From Microcosmobacter mediterraneus (GTDB taxonomy: Bacteria; Bacteroidota; Bacteroidia; Flavobacteriales; Flavobacteriaceae), in assembly GCF_031846265.1 (NCBI RefSeq), contig NZ_JAVRIA010000008.1, forward strand, positions 24,963 through 88,962: a DNA stretch of 64,000 nt, given 5' to 3'. The translations under genes and the position numbers were made by a program. This document shows positions 34,266 through 42,150 of the stretch, in pieces. The notes below the pieces were generated by a model that worked only from the letters and a program-made list of their open reading frames with translations, did not search any database and was not told the DNA's origin. Every line of letters begins with the position of its first letter. The first letter of the stretch is position 1.

Positions 34266-35666
34266 ATGTTTAAGAAAACAATTTTCGCCTTTATGGCAAT
34301 GAGCTTGTTACTTTCATCATGTAGTAATGATGACGATGTAACTCCAATTACACCAGATGCAGGAATCCTTAATGGAGGTCCTTTTACCTTTTTTGTAGAT
34401 GGCCAACCAGATATGGTTTCTGGTATAACCACTGATCCAGATGCTGTAGGAACAAATAGAACATTTGTTATAACAGATGATGCAGGGAATATTTTAGGAT
34501 TACCACCAACATTAGAGGCCCTGGAAGGTGTTGATTTTGATGGCGCTGGTACTGGAACCTGTTTAATATGGTATTTACGTTTTGAAGATGGACTATTAGG
34601 TGCCGAAATGGGACAAAATGCTAATGATTTAGAAGGAAATTTTGATTTATCAAATTCTATAACAGTCACTAGAAATAATGGACCAAATGCAGGAACTCTT
34701 AGTGGAGGTCCTTTTACCTTTTTTGTAGATGGACAACCAGATATGGTTTCTGGTATCACCACAGATCCTAACGCAATAGGAAGTAATAATACTTTTGTGA
34801 TAACAGATGATGCAGGAAATATTTTAGGTTTACCACCAACATTAGAAGCCTTAGAAGGTGTAGATTTTGATGGTGCTGGTTTAGGAACGTGTTTAATATG
34901 GTATTTACGTTATGAAGATGGTTTAGTAGGTGCAGAAATGGGAATGAATGCCAATAACTTAAGCGGAATATTTAGCTTATCAAATTCAATTACTGTAAAT
35001 AGAAATGAAGCTCCAAATGCAGGCACATTATCAGGCGGACCTTTTACATTCTGTGTAGATGGCACAATTGATAACGTCAATGGCATTACTACAGATCCAA
35101 ATGCTGTTGGTACTAATAGTACCTTTGTTATAACTGATGATTTAGGAAATATTTTAGGTTTACCTCCAACACTTGATGCTTTAGAAGGTGTTGATTTTGA
35201 TGGTGCAGGAGCTGGTGTTTGTTTAATATGGTATTTGCGTTTTGAAGATGGATTAATGGGAGCTGAAATGGGAATGAACGCAAATAATCTTTCAGGAATA
35301 TTTAGCTTATCTAATGCTATTACAGTAACTCGAAACCAATCAAATGCAGGAACCCTTTCGGGAGGTCCATTTAATTTCACTGTAGATGGTACACCAGATA
35401 TGGTATCTGGAATTACTACAGATCCTAATGCAGTTGGTGCTAACAGTACTTTTGTGATTACAGACGATTTAGGAAATATTTTAGGCTTACCACCAACTCT
35501 AGATGCACTTGAAGGTGTAGACTTTGATGGTGCAGGAGTAGGTACTTGTTTAATATGGTATTTACGTTTTGAAGATGGATTGGTAGGAGCCGAAATGGGA
35601 CTAAATGCAAATGATTTAGACGGTTGTTTTAGTTTATCTAATTCAATAACAGTTAACAGAAACTAG
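34266..35666 (+). CDS. Lipoprotein of four tandem ~110-residue repeats
   Basis: This 466-residue protein has a lipoprotein signal (KKTIFAFMAMSLLLSSC) and a short acidic linker, then four repeats of 110, 110, 109 and 106 residues that fill the rest. Each repeat reads GGPF-F-VDG-D-V-GITTDPNA, TFVITDD-GNILGLPPTL, ALEGVDFDGAG-G-CLIWYL and AEMG-NANDL...LSNSITV-RN, with one invariant Cys and one Trp. The units look like beta-rich surface modules. Similar repeats recur in Flavobacteria surface proteins as far as I recall; the function is unknown. An ATG at 34245 would add seven residues and is also possible. Confidence 0.85.
   Translation: MFKKTIFAFMAMSLLLSSCSNDDDVTPITPDAGILNGGPFTFFVDGQPDMVSGITTDPDAVGTNRTFVITDDAGNILGLPPTLEALEGVDFDGAGTGTCLIWYLRFEDGLLGAEMGQNANDLEGNFDLSNSITVTRNNGPNAGTLSGGPFTFFVDGQPDMVSGITTDPNAIGSNNTFVITDDAGNILGLPPTLEALEGVDFDGAGLGTCLIWYLRYEDGLVGAEMGMNANNLSGIFSLSNSITVNRNEAPNAGTLSGGPFTFCVDGTIDNVNGITTDPNAVGTNSTFVITDDLGNILGLPPTLDALEGVDFDGAGAGVCLIWYLRFEDGLMGAEMGMNANNLSGIFSLSNAITVTRNQSNAGTLSGGPFNFTVDGTPDMVSGITTDPNAVGANSTFVITDDLGNILGLPPTLDALEGVDFDGAGVGTCLIWYLRFEDGLVGAEMGLNANDLDGCFSLSNSITVNRN
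34359..35663 (+). repeat. Four in-frame coding repeats with a ~330-bp period
   Basis: Units at 34359-34688, 34689-35018, 35019-35345 and 35346-35663 are closely similar at DNA level, for example TTTAATATGGTATTTACG occurs in units 1, 2 and 4 and with one change in unit 3. The length differences are whole codons. Confidence 0.92.
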
Positions 35667-35710
35667 GAATCAAATATTAATTTTTTGAGTTCTATTATTG
35701 TTAGATTCCG

Positions 35711-35740
35711 AAACTCGATCTTTAATTAGATCGAGTTTTT
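35711..35740 (+). terminator. Intrinsic terminator of the repeat lipoprotein gene
   Basis: An 11-bp stem AAACTCGATCT / AGATCGAGTTT (35711-35721 with 35728-35738), a 6-base loop and a T-rich tail. It stands between the lipoprotein gene and the convergent crt operon. Confidence 0.85.
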
Positions 35741-35743
35741 CTT

Positions 35744-36877
35744 TTAAAGCGTTTTAAAAAATGCTTTAATAAAGCTAGAAGAAAACAAGGATAACATTAT
35801 TTTTAAGTCTTCACTAAAATGAGATTCTTCATCTAAAAAACGAAACATCGTTTTTGTGTTGTTTTTTGTGTAAAACTGTTCAAAAATCCACTCGCCTTTT
35901 GGGTTTTCATCATGCAATACTTTTAAAAAAATTTTGTCATAAAAAGCAAACTTTTTATTATATAGATTAAAATGTGGTAGTTTATTTTGCTTAATGTTAT
36001 CAATGATTTTTGAAACTTTCTTTTCTGTGTGTTTAAAAGAATAACCTGTAGATCCTTTTACCCAACCACCACCAGTACCAATTTTGGTAATATGTTCGGT
36101 ATTATAATTTTTAAACTTAAAATCTGTCATTGGTATTACACCTTGTTCAGACTCAGTGATAGCGTAATCTTCAATATTTAAGATATTAGTAATATACGAT
36201 TTTAAGTAAGTGTCATAGAGTTGATCTTCCACAGTATATGATGTAAAAAAAGTAAACTCAACTAATGCTTTCCGTTTAGTAAGCGGAAGCACATATGTAA
36301 ACGTTGTATCATTATTGTGCTTAATACGATAATCCATTACTGTAAATGATTCAGGATTAAAAGTATCAGTTTCTGTCTCTATAATCCAACCTTTAAAATG
36401 CTGAAATACCCTGGTATAGTTGTCTTTTCCAGAAAAATAATCTTCAGGAATTCTACTATCAAAAATGTAATTTGTCTTATAACTAGTATTTTGTCCATTA
36501 ACAATAAAACCATCAATAGATTTAACAGTATCTATAATAAAGCTAAAGTTGTTTTTGTTATTTAAGATGTCTTTAGCATAATTGTAGAAATCTAAAGATT
36601 GAATCAATTTGTATTGGTAATCGTCTAAATTTATATCATAAGATTGTTTGGAGGAATGAAAGTTGCAAGAGTTCCATGTTTTAGATATAATATCATTCCA
36701 TAGACCATGTCCTTTTTCCCAAAAACACCAAGTTTTATCGTTTTCTAGTTTTTTAGAAGAATCAATTAAGGCAATTTCTTTAGTGTCAAAGAAAGGGTCA
36801 TTAGCCATTGCTAATGCCAATTGCAAACCAGCTAAGCCGTTACCAATAATGATATAATCTAAACGGCTTTTATCCAT
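35744..36877 (-). CDS. crtY: Lycopene beta-cyclase
   Basis: This 377-residue flavoprotein closes the ends of lycopene to give beta-carotene. The N-terminus is a dinucleotide-binding fold (YIIIGNGLAGLQLALAM), followed by the cyclase motif DKTWCFWEKGHGLW, the segment PMTDFKFKN and GTGGGWVKGSTGYSF near the C-terminus, as in CrtY/CrtL proteins. It is the last gene of the merR-crtI-crtB-crtZ-crtY series, 9 bases after crtZ. Confidence 0.93.
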   Translation of the reverse strand: MDKSRLDYIIIGNGLAGLQLALAMANDPFFDTKEIALIDSSKKLENDKTWCFWEKGHGLWNDIISKTWNSCNFHSSKQSYDINLDDYQYKLIQSLDFYNYAKDILNNKNNFSFIIDTVKSIDGFIVNGQNTSYKTNYIFDSRIPEDYFSGKDNYTRVFQHFKGWIIETETDTFNPESFTVMDYRIKHNNDTTFTYVLPLTKRKALVEFTFFTSYTVEDQLYDTYLKSYITNILNIEDYAITESEQGVIPMTDFKFKNYNTEHITKIGTGGGWVKGSTGYSFKHTEKKVSKIIDNIKQNKLPHFNLYNKKFAFYDKIFLKVLHDENPKGEWIFEQFYTKNNTKTMFRFLDEESHFSEDLKIMLSLFSSSFIKAFFKTL

Positions 36878-36886
36878 AAAGATTAG

Positions 36887-37336
36887 TTAATTCTTAAAAT
36901 ATTTGAGAGGTACTATGAGCATCCCGTAGTTTTCACCTTTGTGTTTCCCTAGGTGCTTATGATGAATTTTGTGAGCACGTCTAACACCACGAGCATACCA
37001 GTTATTAGCATTACGAAAGAGCTTGAAACGTTGGTGTATAAAAATATCATGTACTAAAAAATAGGTAAGGCCATAGGCAAAAATACCTAAACCAATAGGT
37101 AAACAGAACCAAACGTTTTCATAACTCCATAGATAGAAACAAATAATACTAACTAAAGCGTAAAAAATAAAGAAGGCATCATTGCGTTCAAACCAACTAT
37201 CATGGTCTTTGTGGTGATGATCTTTGTGTAAACTCCATAAAAACCCATGCATAATATACTTATGAGTAAACCATGCCATAAACTCCATAAAAAAGAAAGT
37301 TCCTAAAAAAACGCTAAGCCAAATGAATAGTTGCAT
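36887..37336 (-). CDS. crtZ: Beta-carotene 3-hydroxylase
   Basis: This 149-residue membrane protein hydroxylates beta-carotene to zeaxanthin. It has the His clusters of the di-iron hydroxylase superfamily: HKYIMH, HKDHHHKDH, HDIFIH and RAHKIHHKH, set between four hydrophobic helices. Short length and cluster order fit CrtZ better than sterol desaturases. The gene lies 9 bases after crtB and 9 before crtY. No ketolase (crtW) is seen, so zeaxanthin is the likely end product. Confidence 0.93.
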   Translation of the reverse strand: MQLFIWLSVFLGTFFFMEFMAWFTHKYIMHGFLWSLHKDHHHKDHDSWFERNDAFFIFYALVSIICFYLWSYENVWFCLPIGLGIFAYGLTYFLVHDIFIHQRFKLFRNANNWYARGVRRAHKIHHKHLGKHKGENYGMLIVPLKYFKN

Positions 37337-37345
37337 GTTTTAAAA

Positions 37346-38185
37346 TTACATTAAGTTGAGTTGATATTTGACATAGCTTCTCGTTAAAAGCTCTATCTTT
37401 TTATAATCAGGCACTCTAATACGTGTGGTTTTAATTTTTAGTGCTGGAGTTTTCTTTAATTTTTTGAGTAATTGTCTGTAATAACGATAAGCCATAAATA
37501 CTCCAAATTTTGCTTCTAGTGGTAATTTTCTAATACCTTCTAAACCTTTGGCAAAATCAGCTTCTATATCTTCAATGATATGTTGTTTAGAAGCTTCATC
37601 TAAATTATCTAAATCTGTATTAGGAAAATAAGTACGTTCTAAATCATCATAATCGGCTTTAAGATCCCTTAAAAAATTAACTTTCTGAAAAGCTGAACCT
37701 AAAGCCATAGCTGTCTCTTTAAGCTCATCAAATTTTTCTTGGTCACCCTTTACAAATACTTTTAAACACATTAAGCCAACAACATCAGCAGAACCATAAA
37801 TGTAATTTTTGTACTCCTCTGGAGTTAAGTATTTCTTTTTATGTAAGTCTAATTGCATGCTATTCATAAAAGCGTCTACATGTTCTTGTTCTAAATTGTA
37901 ACTATGAAAAGTATGCTGGAAAGAGTTAAGGATTGGATTGAGACTGATCTTATCAGTTAATGCATTATTTAAGTCTTTTTCAAAATTACTGAAAAGCTTT
38001 TTTTTGTTGTAGTCATGAAAAGTATCTACAATTTCATCAGCAAATCTCACAAATCCATATATGTTGTAAATATCTTGCCTAATAGATTTAGACAGCATTT
38101 TTGTAGCTAAAGAAAAAGAAGTGCTATAAGCGTTAGTTACTGTTTTAGAGCAGTCCTTAGAAACGGAATCGAAAATAGATTTCAT
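37346..38185 (-). CDS. crtB: Phytoene synthase
   Basis: This 279-residue isoprenoid synthase condenses two geranylgeranyl diphosphates to phytoene. The first Asp-rich motif is FADEIVDTF (metal-binding DExxD), the second NFLRDLKADYDDLERTYFP (DxxxD), with YIYGSADVVG between them. Length matches bacterial CrtB. It follows crtI by 4 bases and precedes crtZ by 9, so it is part of the same operon. Confidence 0.95.
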   Translation of the reverse strand: MKSIFDSVSKDCSKTVTNAYSTSFSLATKMLSKSIRQDIYNIYGFVRFADEIVDTFHDYNKKKLFSNFEKDLNNALTDKISLNPILNSFQHTFHSYNLEQEHVDAFMNSMQLDLHKKKYLTPEEYKNYIYGSADVVGLMCLKVFVKGDQEKFDELKETAMALGSAFQKVNFLRDLKADYDDLERTYFPNTDLDNLDEASKQHIIEDIEADFAKGLEGIRKLPLEAKFGVFMAYRYYRQLLKKLKKTPALKIKTTRIRVPDYKKIELLTRSYVKYQLNLM

Positions 38186-38189
38186 GTAA

Positions 38190-39686
38190 TTATAAAATTG
38201 ATGCTTTTAAACTCGTTGTTTTCCGAGAGAATTGTTTATTTATTAGTTCTGCTACCAGTTTCCCAGAAATTAGAGAAGGTGGTACTCCAGGTCCTGGAAC
38301 GGTTAATTGTCCTGTGAAGAATAAATTCTTCACTTTTTTACTTTTGAGTTTAGGTCTTAAAAATGCGGTTTGGAGAAGCGTATTAGCCATGCCGTAAGCA
38401 TTTCCTTTGTAAGAGTTATAATCCTTGATAAAATCATTTACACAAAAACTCTCCTTAAATATAATGTTTTTTTCAACTTTTTGTGAGGTAAGCCTTTCAA
38501 AACGTTTAATAATGATATTAAAATAATGTTCTCTAAGCTCTTTTGTGTCCTCAAGCCCTGGAGCTAATGGAATTAAAAATATACCAGCTTCTTTTCCTGT
38601 GGGAGCAGCGTTATCATCTGTTATACTAGGGAAACTTGCATAAAATAAGGGTTCATCTGGCCATTTAGGATTGTCGTAAATAGCTTCTGCATGAACATCG
38701 AAATCTACATCAAAGAATAAAGTATGATGATTTACATTTATTAATTTTTTATCAAAACCAACATAGAATAATAAAGATGAAGGCGCAAATGTTTTTTTCT
38801 CCCAATAAGATTCTGAATATTGTCTGTACTCTTCATCTAATAATGTCTCAGAATGATGATAATCTGCACCACTGAGAATGATGTCTGATTCAAAAATCTT
38901 ACCATTAGATAGTATTTTAGAAGCTGTACCATTATGTACTAAAATTTTTTCTACTGAGGCATTTGTTTTAATAGTTACACCCAAGGATTTAGCTAATTTT
39001 TCCATAGCCAATATAACCTGATACATTCCTCCTTTAGGATGAAATGTGCCAATACCAAAATCGGCATAATTCATAAAACTATAGAACGAAGGTGTGTTAC
39101 TTGGTTTAGCACCTAAAAACAATACAGGAAATTCTAGTATTTGAGAAAGGCGTTTGTTCTTAAAAGACTTACGAACATCCCTTTTTATATTACTAAAAAA
39201 TTGATTTAATTTCGTCGCAGTTTTTAAAGTAACTAATTCTAAAGGTGATTCTCCTGGATTATATACTAAATCTTTTATAGCTATATCGTAATTAGACTTT
39301 GCAGTCGCAATAAATTTTTTAAGTTTAATAGAACTGCCTGGTTCTTCGTTTTCAAAAGCTATACAAATTTTCTCTAAAGTATCTTCAATAGTGATGTAGT
39401 CCTCTTTACCAAAATAAACACTGTAAGCAGGATTGAGTTTTTCTAGCTTATAAAAGTCTGAAGGTGAAGTATCAAAGTCAGCAAAGAAACGATCAAATAC
39501 ATCTGGCATCCAATACCAAGTAGGACCTATATCAAATGTAAAACCTTCTTTCTTGAGTTGTCTTGCTCTTCCGCCTATGGTACTATTTTTTTCAAAAATG
39601 GTAACGTCAAAGCCATCTTTTGCTAGATAACAAGATGCTGCTAGTGATGAGAATCCTGATCCAATTATTGATACTGATTTTTTCAT
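38190..39686 (-). CDS. crtI: Phytoene desaturase
   Basis: This 498-residue FAD enzyme desaturates phytoene to lycopene. It has the N-terminal FAD fold KSVSIIGSGFSSLAASCYLA with the GGRARQL segment, GPTWYWMPDVFDRFF, and the C-terminal signature GQLTVPGPGVPPSLISGK. The start is the ATG at 39686; three further codons upstream begin with a TTG inside the -7 element (39693-39700). The mRNA would therefore start almost at the ATG. The 8-bp inverted repeat flanking the promoter may be bound by the MerR-type regulator upstream. Confidence 0.95.
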   Translation of the reverse strand: MKKSVSIIGSGFSSLAASCYLAKDGFDVTIFEKNSTIGGRARQLKKEGFTFDIGPTWYWMPDVFDRFFADFDTSPSDFYKLEKLNPAYSVYFGKEDYITIEDTLEKICIAFENEEPGSSIKLKKFIATAKSNYDIAIKDLVYNPGESPLELVTLKTATKLNQFFSNIKRDVRKSFKNKRLSQILEFPVLFLGAKPSNTPSFYSFMNYADFGIGTFHPKGGMYQVILAMEKLAKSLGVTIKTNASVEKILVHNGTASKILSNGKIFESDIILSGADYHHSETLLDEEYRQYSESYWEKKTFAPSSLLFYVGFDKKLINVNHHTLFFDVDFDVHAEAIYDNPKWPDEPLFYASFPSITDDNAAPTGKEAGIFLIPLAPGLEDTKELREHYFNIIIKRFERLTSQKVEKNIIFKESFCVNDFIKDYNSYKGNAYGMANTLLQTAFLRPKLKSKKVKNLFFTGQLTVPGPGVPPSLISGKLVAELINKQFSRKTTSLKASIL

Positions 39687-39715
39687 GTTTAACAAATATA
39701 ATTAAAAGTTAAACA
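39686..39715 (-). promoter_or_regulatory. crtI promoter with flanking inverted repeat
   Basis: On the minus strand TGTTTAAC (39715-39708) and GTTAAACA (39693-39686) form a perfect inverted repeat 14 bases apart around TATATTTG (39700-39693), the -7 element. The proximal arm ends at the A of the start codon. No -33 TTG is visible. Binding of a regulator here would block or remodel the promoter. Confidence 0.55.
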
Positions 39716-39738
39716 GAATAGGAAGAAGTTTAAAACTT

Positions 39739-40635
39739 TTATAATTCTTTAACTAAATCCATGATAGAATTGAAAGCTCTGAAACCTTTAGGAAGATTTG
39801 TTGTATCAATAGTCTGAACCATTCTACCTAACATCCAAAACTCTGTGTTATTACCGTCGAGTAACTTTTTCTTGACATCTTCTAAATATTTAGGTATTTC
39901 GTCTTTTTCAGGCTTAACTGTAAAGTAAGATAAAAAGGTAATATTATCATAATAGCCTAACACATCAACTAAGCTATCCATCGGAACACTCTGCCCAAGC
40001 AGTATAGAATGGTGCCCATGAGCAACTATTTCATAATTAATAAACATTAATCCAAGTTCATGAACTTCATTATCTGGTAAATAAAGCACAAACGTTTTAT
40101 CTGTAGTAGATTTATTTATTTGTATGTTTTCTGTATTAATCAGAATTTTTTGACGTATCAAAGTCGTTAAAAAATGCTCGTGAGCTGGTGTAATGGTATC
40201 GGTTTGCCACAATAAACCAATCTCTGTCATTAGCGGAACAAATACGTCGTAAAAAATGTTTCTGAACGTTTTCTCTCTAATGAGACCATTGTAGGTATTA
40301 TAGAAGAGAACTTGATCAAAGTTTAGCATAGACAACTTGAAAGAGTTTATTGCATGACTTTTTAAGTTGGTTTGGTTTGCAATATTTCTTACTAACTCAG
40401 GGATTTTTTTTTCTTCTACTTCTGCTATTTTAGAAATTTTATAACCATTATTATTTAGGTAACTAACATTTAATAATTTCTGAAAATTCTCTAAATCGTA
40501 ATATCTTATGTTGGTATCTGTTCTTTTAGGTTGAAGTAGATTATAACGTTTTTCCCAAATACGAATTGTATGAGCTTTAATACCAGTAAGGTTTTCGAGA
40601 TCCTTAATGCTAAATTTGTTCTTTACGTTGTTCAT
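39739..40635 (-). CDS. MerR-type regulator with CarH-like cobalamin-binding domain
   Basis: This 298-residue regulator has an N-terminal MerR helix-turn-helix (8-75; FSIKDLENLTGIKAHTIRIW, YNLLQPKRT, IRYYD), a helical bundle with W143-x9-E153-H154, and a Rossmann-like domain with EVHELG (190-195), close to the B12-ligating DxHxxG. The Wx9EH and His motifs are those by which CarH holds adenosylcobalamin as a light sensor. It is the first gene of the carotenoid series, 52 bases ahead of crtI. Light-controlled derepression is inferred from motif and context. Confidence 0.88.
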   Translation of the reverse strand: MNNVKNKFSIKDLENLTGIKAHTIRIWEKRYNLLQPKRTDTNIRYYDLENFQKLLNVSYLNNNGYKISKIAEVEEKKIPELVRNIANQTNLKSHAINSFKLSMLNFDQVLFYNTYNGLIREKTFRNIFYDVFVPLMTEIGLLWQTDTITPAHEHFLTTLIRQKILINTENIQINKSTTDKTFVLYLPDNEVHELGLMFINYEIVAHGHHSILLGQSVPMDSLVDVLGYYDNITFLSYFTVKPEKDEIPKYLEDVKKKLLDGNNTEFWMLGRMVQTIDTTNLPKGFRAFNSIMDLVKEL

Positions 40636-40656
40636 TTATTTATAAAAAACTTTAAA

Positions 40657-40664
40657 CAAAAATA
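40657..40664 (-). promoter_or_regulatory. -7 promoter element of the merR gene
   Basis: TATTTTTG on the minus strand fits TAnnTTTG, 21 bases before the ATG at 40635. It runs directly into TTTAAAG, giving a TGTTTAAA that resembles the half-site at crtI. Confidence 0.6.
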
Positions 40665-40722
40665 GGTATTTATACTTAGATAAGCATCTTTTGGGTAAAT
40701 ATAAAGCAATAAAATGTGAATA

Positions 40723-40743
40723 ATTTAACAGAATTTGTTAAAT
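40723..40743. promoter_or_regulatory. Inverted repeat upstream of merR
   Basis: ATTTAACA-GAATT-TGTTAAAT has perfect 8-bp arms. The arm TGTTAAAT resembles TGTTTAAC at crtI, so both may bind the MerR/CarH-like protein. It also lies 12 bases beyond the tRNA-Leu 3' end and could instead act there. Confidence 0.4.
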
Positions 40744-40754
40744 ACGTAAGAAAG

Positions 40755-40838
40755 TGCGCACGAGAAGACTCGAACTTCCACGGACTAATGTCCACCAACC
40801 CCTCAAGCTGGCGCGTCTACCAATTCCGCCACGTGCGC
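40755..40838 (-). tRNA. tRNA-Leu (anticodon GAG)
   Basis: Acceptor arms GCGCACG / CGTGCGC enclose a D-loop with AATTGGTAGA, an anticodon arm CCAGC-TTGAGGG-GTTGG with GAG, a long class II variable arm (TGGACATTAGTCC region) and the T-loop GTTCGAGTC. The discriminator is A and CCA is not encoded (CTTT follows). Confidence 0.95.
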
Positions 40839-40853
40839 ATATAATGAAGTCAT

Positions 40854-40861
40854 CAAAAATA
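40854..40861 (-). promoter_or_regulatory. -7 promoter element of tRNA-Leu
   Basis: TATTTTTG on the minus strand, 15 bases before the tRNA-Leu 5' end, fits TAnnTTTG. It lies directly after the tRNA-Lys terminator hairpin. Confidence 0.55.
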
Positions 40862-40862
40862 A

Positions 40863-40890
40863 GAAAAGTTAAGCATTTGCTTAACTTTTC
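40863..40890 (-). terminator. Terminator hairpin of tRNA-Lys
   Basis: A perfect 12-bp stem GAAAAGTTAAGC / GCTTAACTTTTC with a 4-base loop abuts the encoded CCA of tRNA-Lys and is followed on the minus strand by TTATTTTT. Confidence 0.7.
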
Positions 40891-40966
40891 TGGTGACCTG
40901 GCTGGGGCTCGAACCCAGGACCCTCTCCTTAAAAGGGAGATGCTCTACCAACTGAGCTACCAGGTC
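40891..40966 (-). tRNA. tRNA-Lys (anticodon TTT)
   Basis: Acceptor arms GACCTGG / CCAGGTC, D-loop AGTTGGTAGA, anticodon arm TCTCC-CTTTTAA-GGAGA with TTT, T-loop GTTCGAGCC, discriminator A, and an encoded CCA end. It is 76 bases long including CCA. Confidence 0.96.
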
Positions 40967-40989
40967 GTCATTTTCCTTAAATGAGGGTG

Positions 40990-40997
40990 CAAATATA
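40990..40997 (-). promoter_or_regulatory. -7 promoter element of tRNA-Lys
   Basis: TATATTTG on the minus strand, 23 bases before the tRNA-Lys 5' end, fits TAnnTTTG. Confidence 0.55.
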
Positions 40998-41095
40998 AAA
41001 TGTTTAATTAATAATACAATGCAATTATCTAATAAATTTTTGTTTTTTTGTGATGTGATATTTTAGGTGCTTAATAATCAAAAAACAAACCTAAT

Positions 41096-41620
41096 ATGAT
41101 TGTAGTTTTAATAGGATACATGGCTTCTGGTAAGTCTACAATTGGTAGACAATTGGCCTCTAAGTTAGGCTTTAGTTTTATAGACTTAGACAGCTATATT
41201 GAAGAACAAGAACTACTTTCTATTTCTGATATATTTAATAAAAAAGGTGAAATTTATTTTAGAAAAAAAGAGTCTGAATACCTTAACGAAATTATAAACG
41301 GAGAACAAAATAATATAGTTCTTAGTTTAGGTGGAGGCACACCTTGCTACGCAGATAATATAGCTTTGTTATTAAATGATAAAAGTATTTTAACAATTTA
41401 CCTAAAAGTTGGTTTAGATGAAATAGTTAATCGTTTAGGTAATGAAAAATATAAAAGACCATTAGTTGCACATATAGAGACTAGGGAGGATTTAAAAGAT
41501 TTTATAAGAAAGCATTTATTTGAACGCTCACTTTATTATGAACAGTCTAATATTAAAATACATACTGATCATAATTCTGCAAAAGAGGTCGTTGAAAAAA
41601 TAATATTACAACTATATTAA
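41096..41620 (+). CDS. aroK: Shikimate kinase
   Basis: This 174-residue P-loop kinase phosphorylates shikimate in aromatic amino acid synthesis. Walker A is GYMASGKST near the N-terminus. Then come the shikimate-binding FIDLDSYIEEQE, the FRKKESEYL region, LSLGGGTPCY, and the lid KYKRPLVA. Length fits the family. The end overlaps the convergent PRTase gene by 9 bases. Confidence 0.94.
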   Translation: MIVVLIGYMASGKSTIGRQLASKLGFSFIDLDSYIEEQELLSISDIFNKKGEIYFRKKESEYLNEIINGEQNNIVLSLGGGTPCYADNIALLLNDKSILTIYLKVGLDEIVNRLGNEKYKRPLVAHIETREDLKDFIRKHLFERSLYYEQSNIKIHTDHNSAKEVVEKIILQLY

Positions 41621-42112
41621 AGCAGCTTCGTAAGCATTTGTAACTAAACTAACTTCTATATGTTCTTTTAATGTTGTGGATAATGAAATTCCTTTAAAGT
41701 CAGCTTTTACAGGATATTTTTTATGATTTCTATTAACAAGAACAGCTGTTTTAAATTGTTTTAATGGCACATCTAAAAAATGTTTTACACCATAAATTAA
41801 TGTACTACCAGAGTTAAGAACATCGTCTACAAGAACAATAGATTTATTTTTATAATCTTCAGGTTTTAATGAGGTGCTGATTGGATTTAGAGGCTTTTTT
41901 TTATCAATTGACACCTTACAAAGAACAACATTGAGATCAGAAATTTTAGATAATACAGTTTTAATCTTTTTAGCTAAGATGTAACCATTTTCATCAATTC
42001 CAGCGAGTATAACTTCAGTATTTTTAACGTTGCTTTCATAGATTTGGTAAGCAATACGTCTAATTTTATGCTCTATTTCTGAATGTGTTAATATGATTTG
42101 TTTATCTGACAT
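41612..42112 (-). CDS. PyrR-like phosphoribosyltransferase family protein
   Basis: This 166-residue protein has the type I PRTase fold with the PRPP loop SIVLVDDVLNSGSTL and an N-terminal part (IILTHSEIEHKIRRIAYQIYE) like PyrR, the bifunctional uracil PRTase and pyrimidine attenuator of other bacteria. No pyr operon is adjacent, so regulation of pyrimidine genes is not implied. The ATG at 42112 was chosen; six more codons upstream are possible. It ends in a convergent overlap with aroK. Confidence 0.82.
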   Translation of the reverse strand: MSDKQIILTHSEIEHKIRRIAYQIYESNVKNTEVILAGIDENGYILAKKIKTVLSKISDLNVVLCKVSIDKKKPLNPISTSLKPEDYKNKSIVLVDDVLNSGSTLIYGVKHFLDVPLKQFKTAVLVNRNHKKYPVKADFKGISLSTTLKEHIEVSLVTNAYEAALI

Positions 42113-42150
42113 CAACAATTGTTTTTCCAAAGATAATAAAGCAATTTGGA

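Noticed and set aside
34196..34762. Long antisense reading frame (188 codons) across the first repeats, and another at 34910-35380
   Set aside because: They mirror the strongly constrained repeats of the plus-strand lipoprotein; the repeated DNA keeps the antisense frame open by chance. No recognisable protein and no start context.
34359..35663. Tandem repeats considered as a CRISPR-like or satellite array
   Set aside because: The 330-base units are coding, in frame and differ by whole codons.
40754..40984. 76-codon plus-strand reading frame
   Set aside because: It spans both tRNA genes and their spacer; the tRNA folds explain the sequence.
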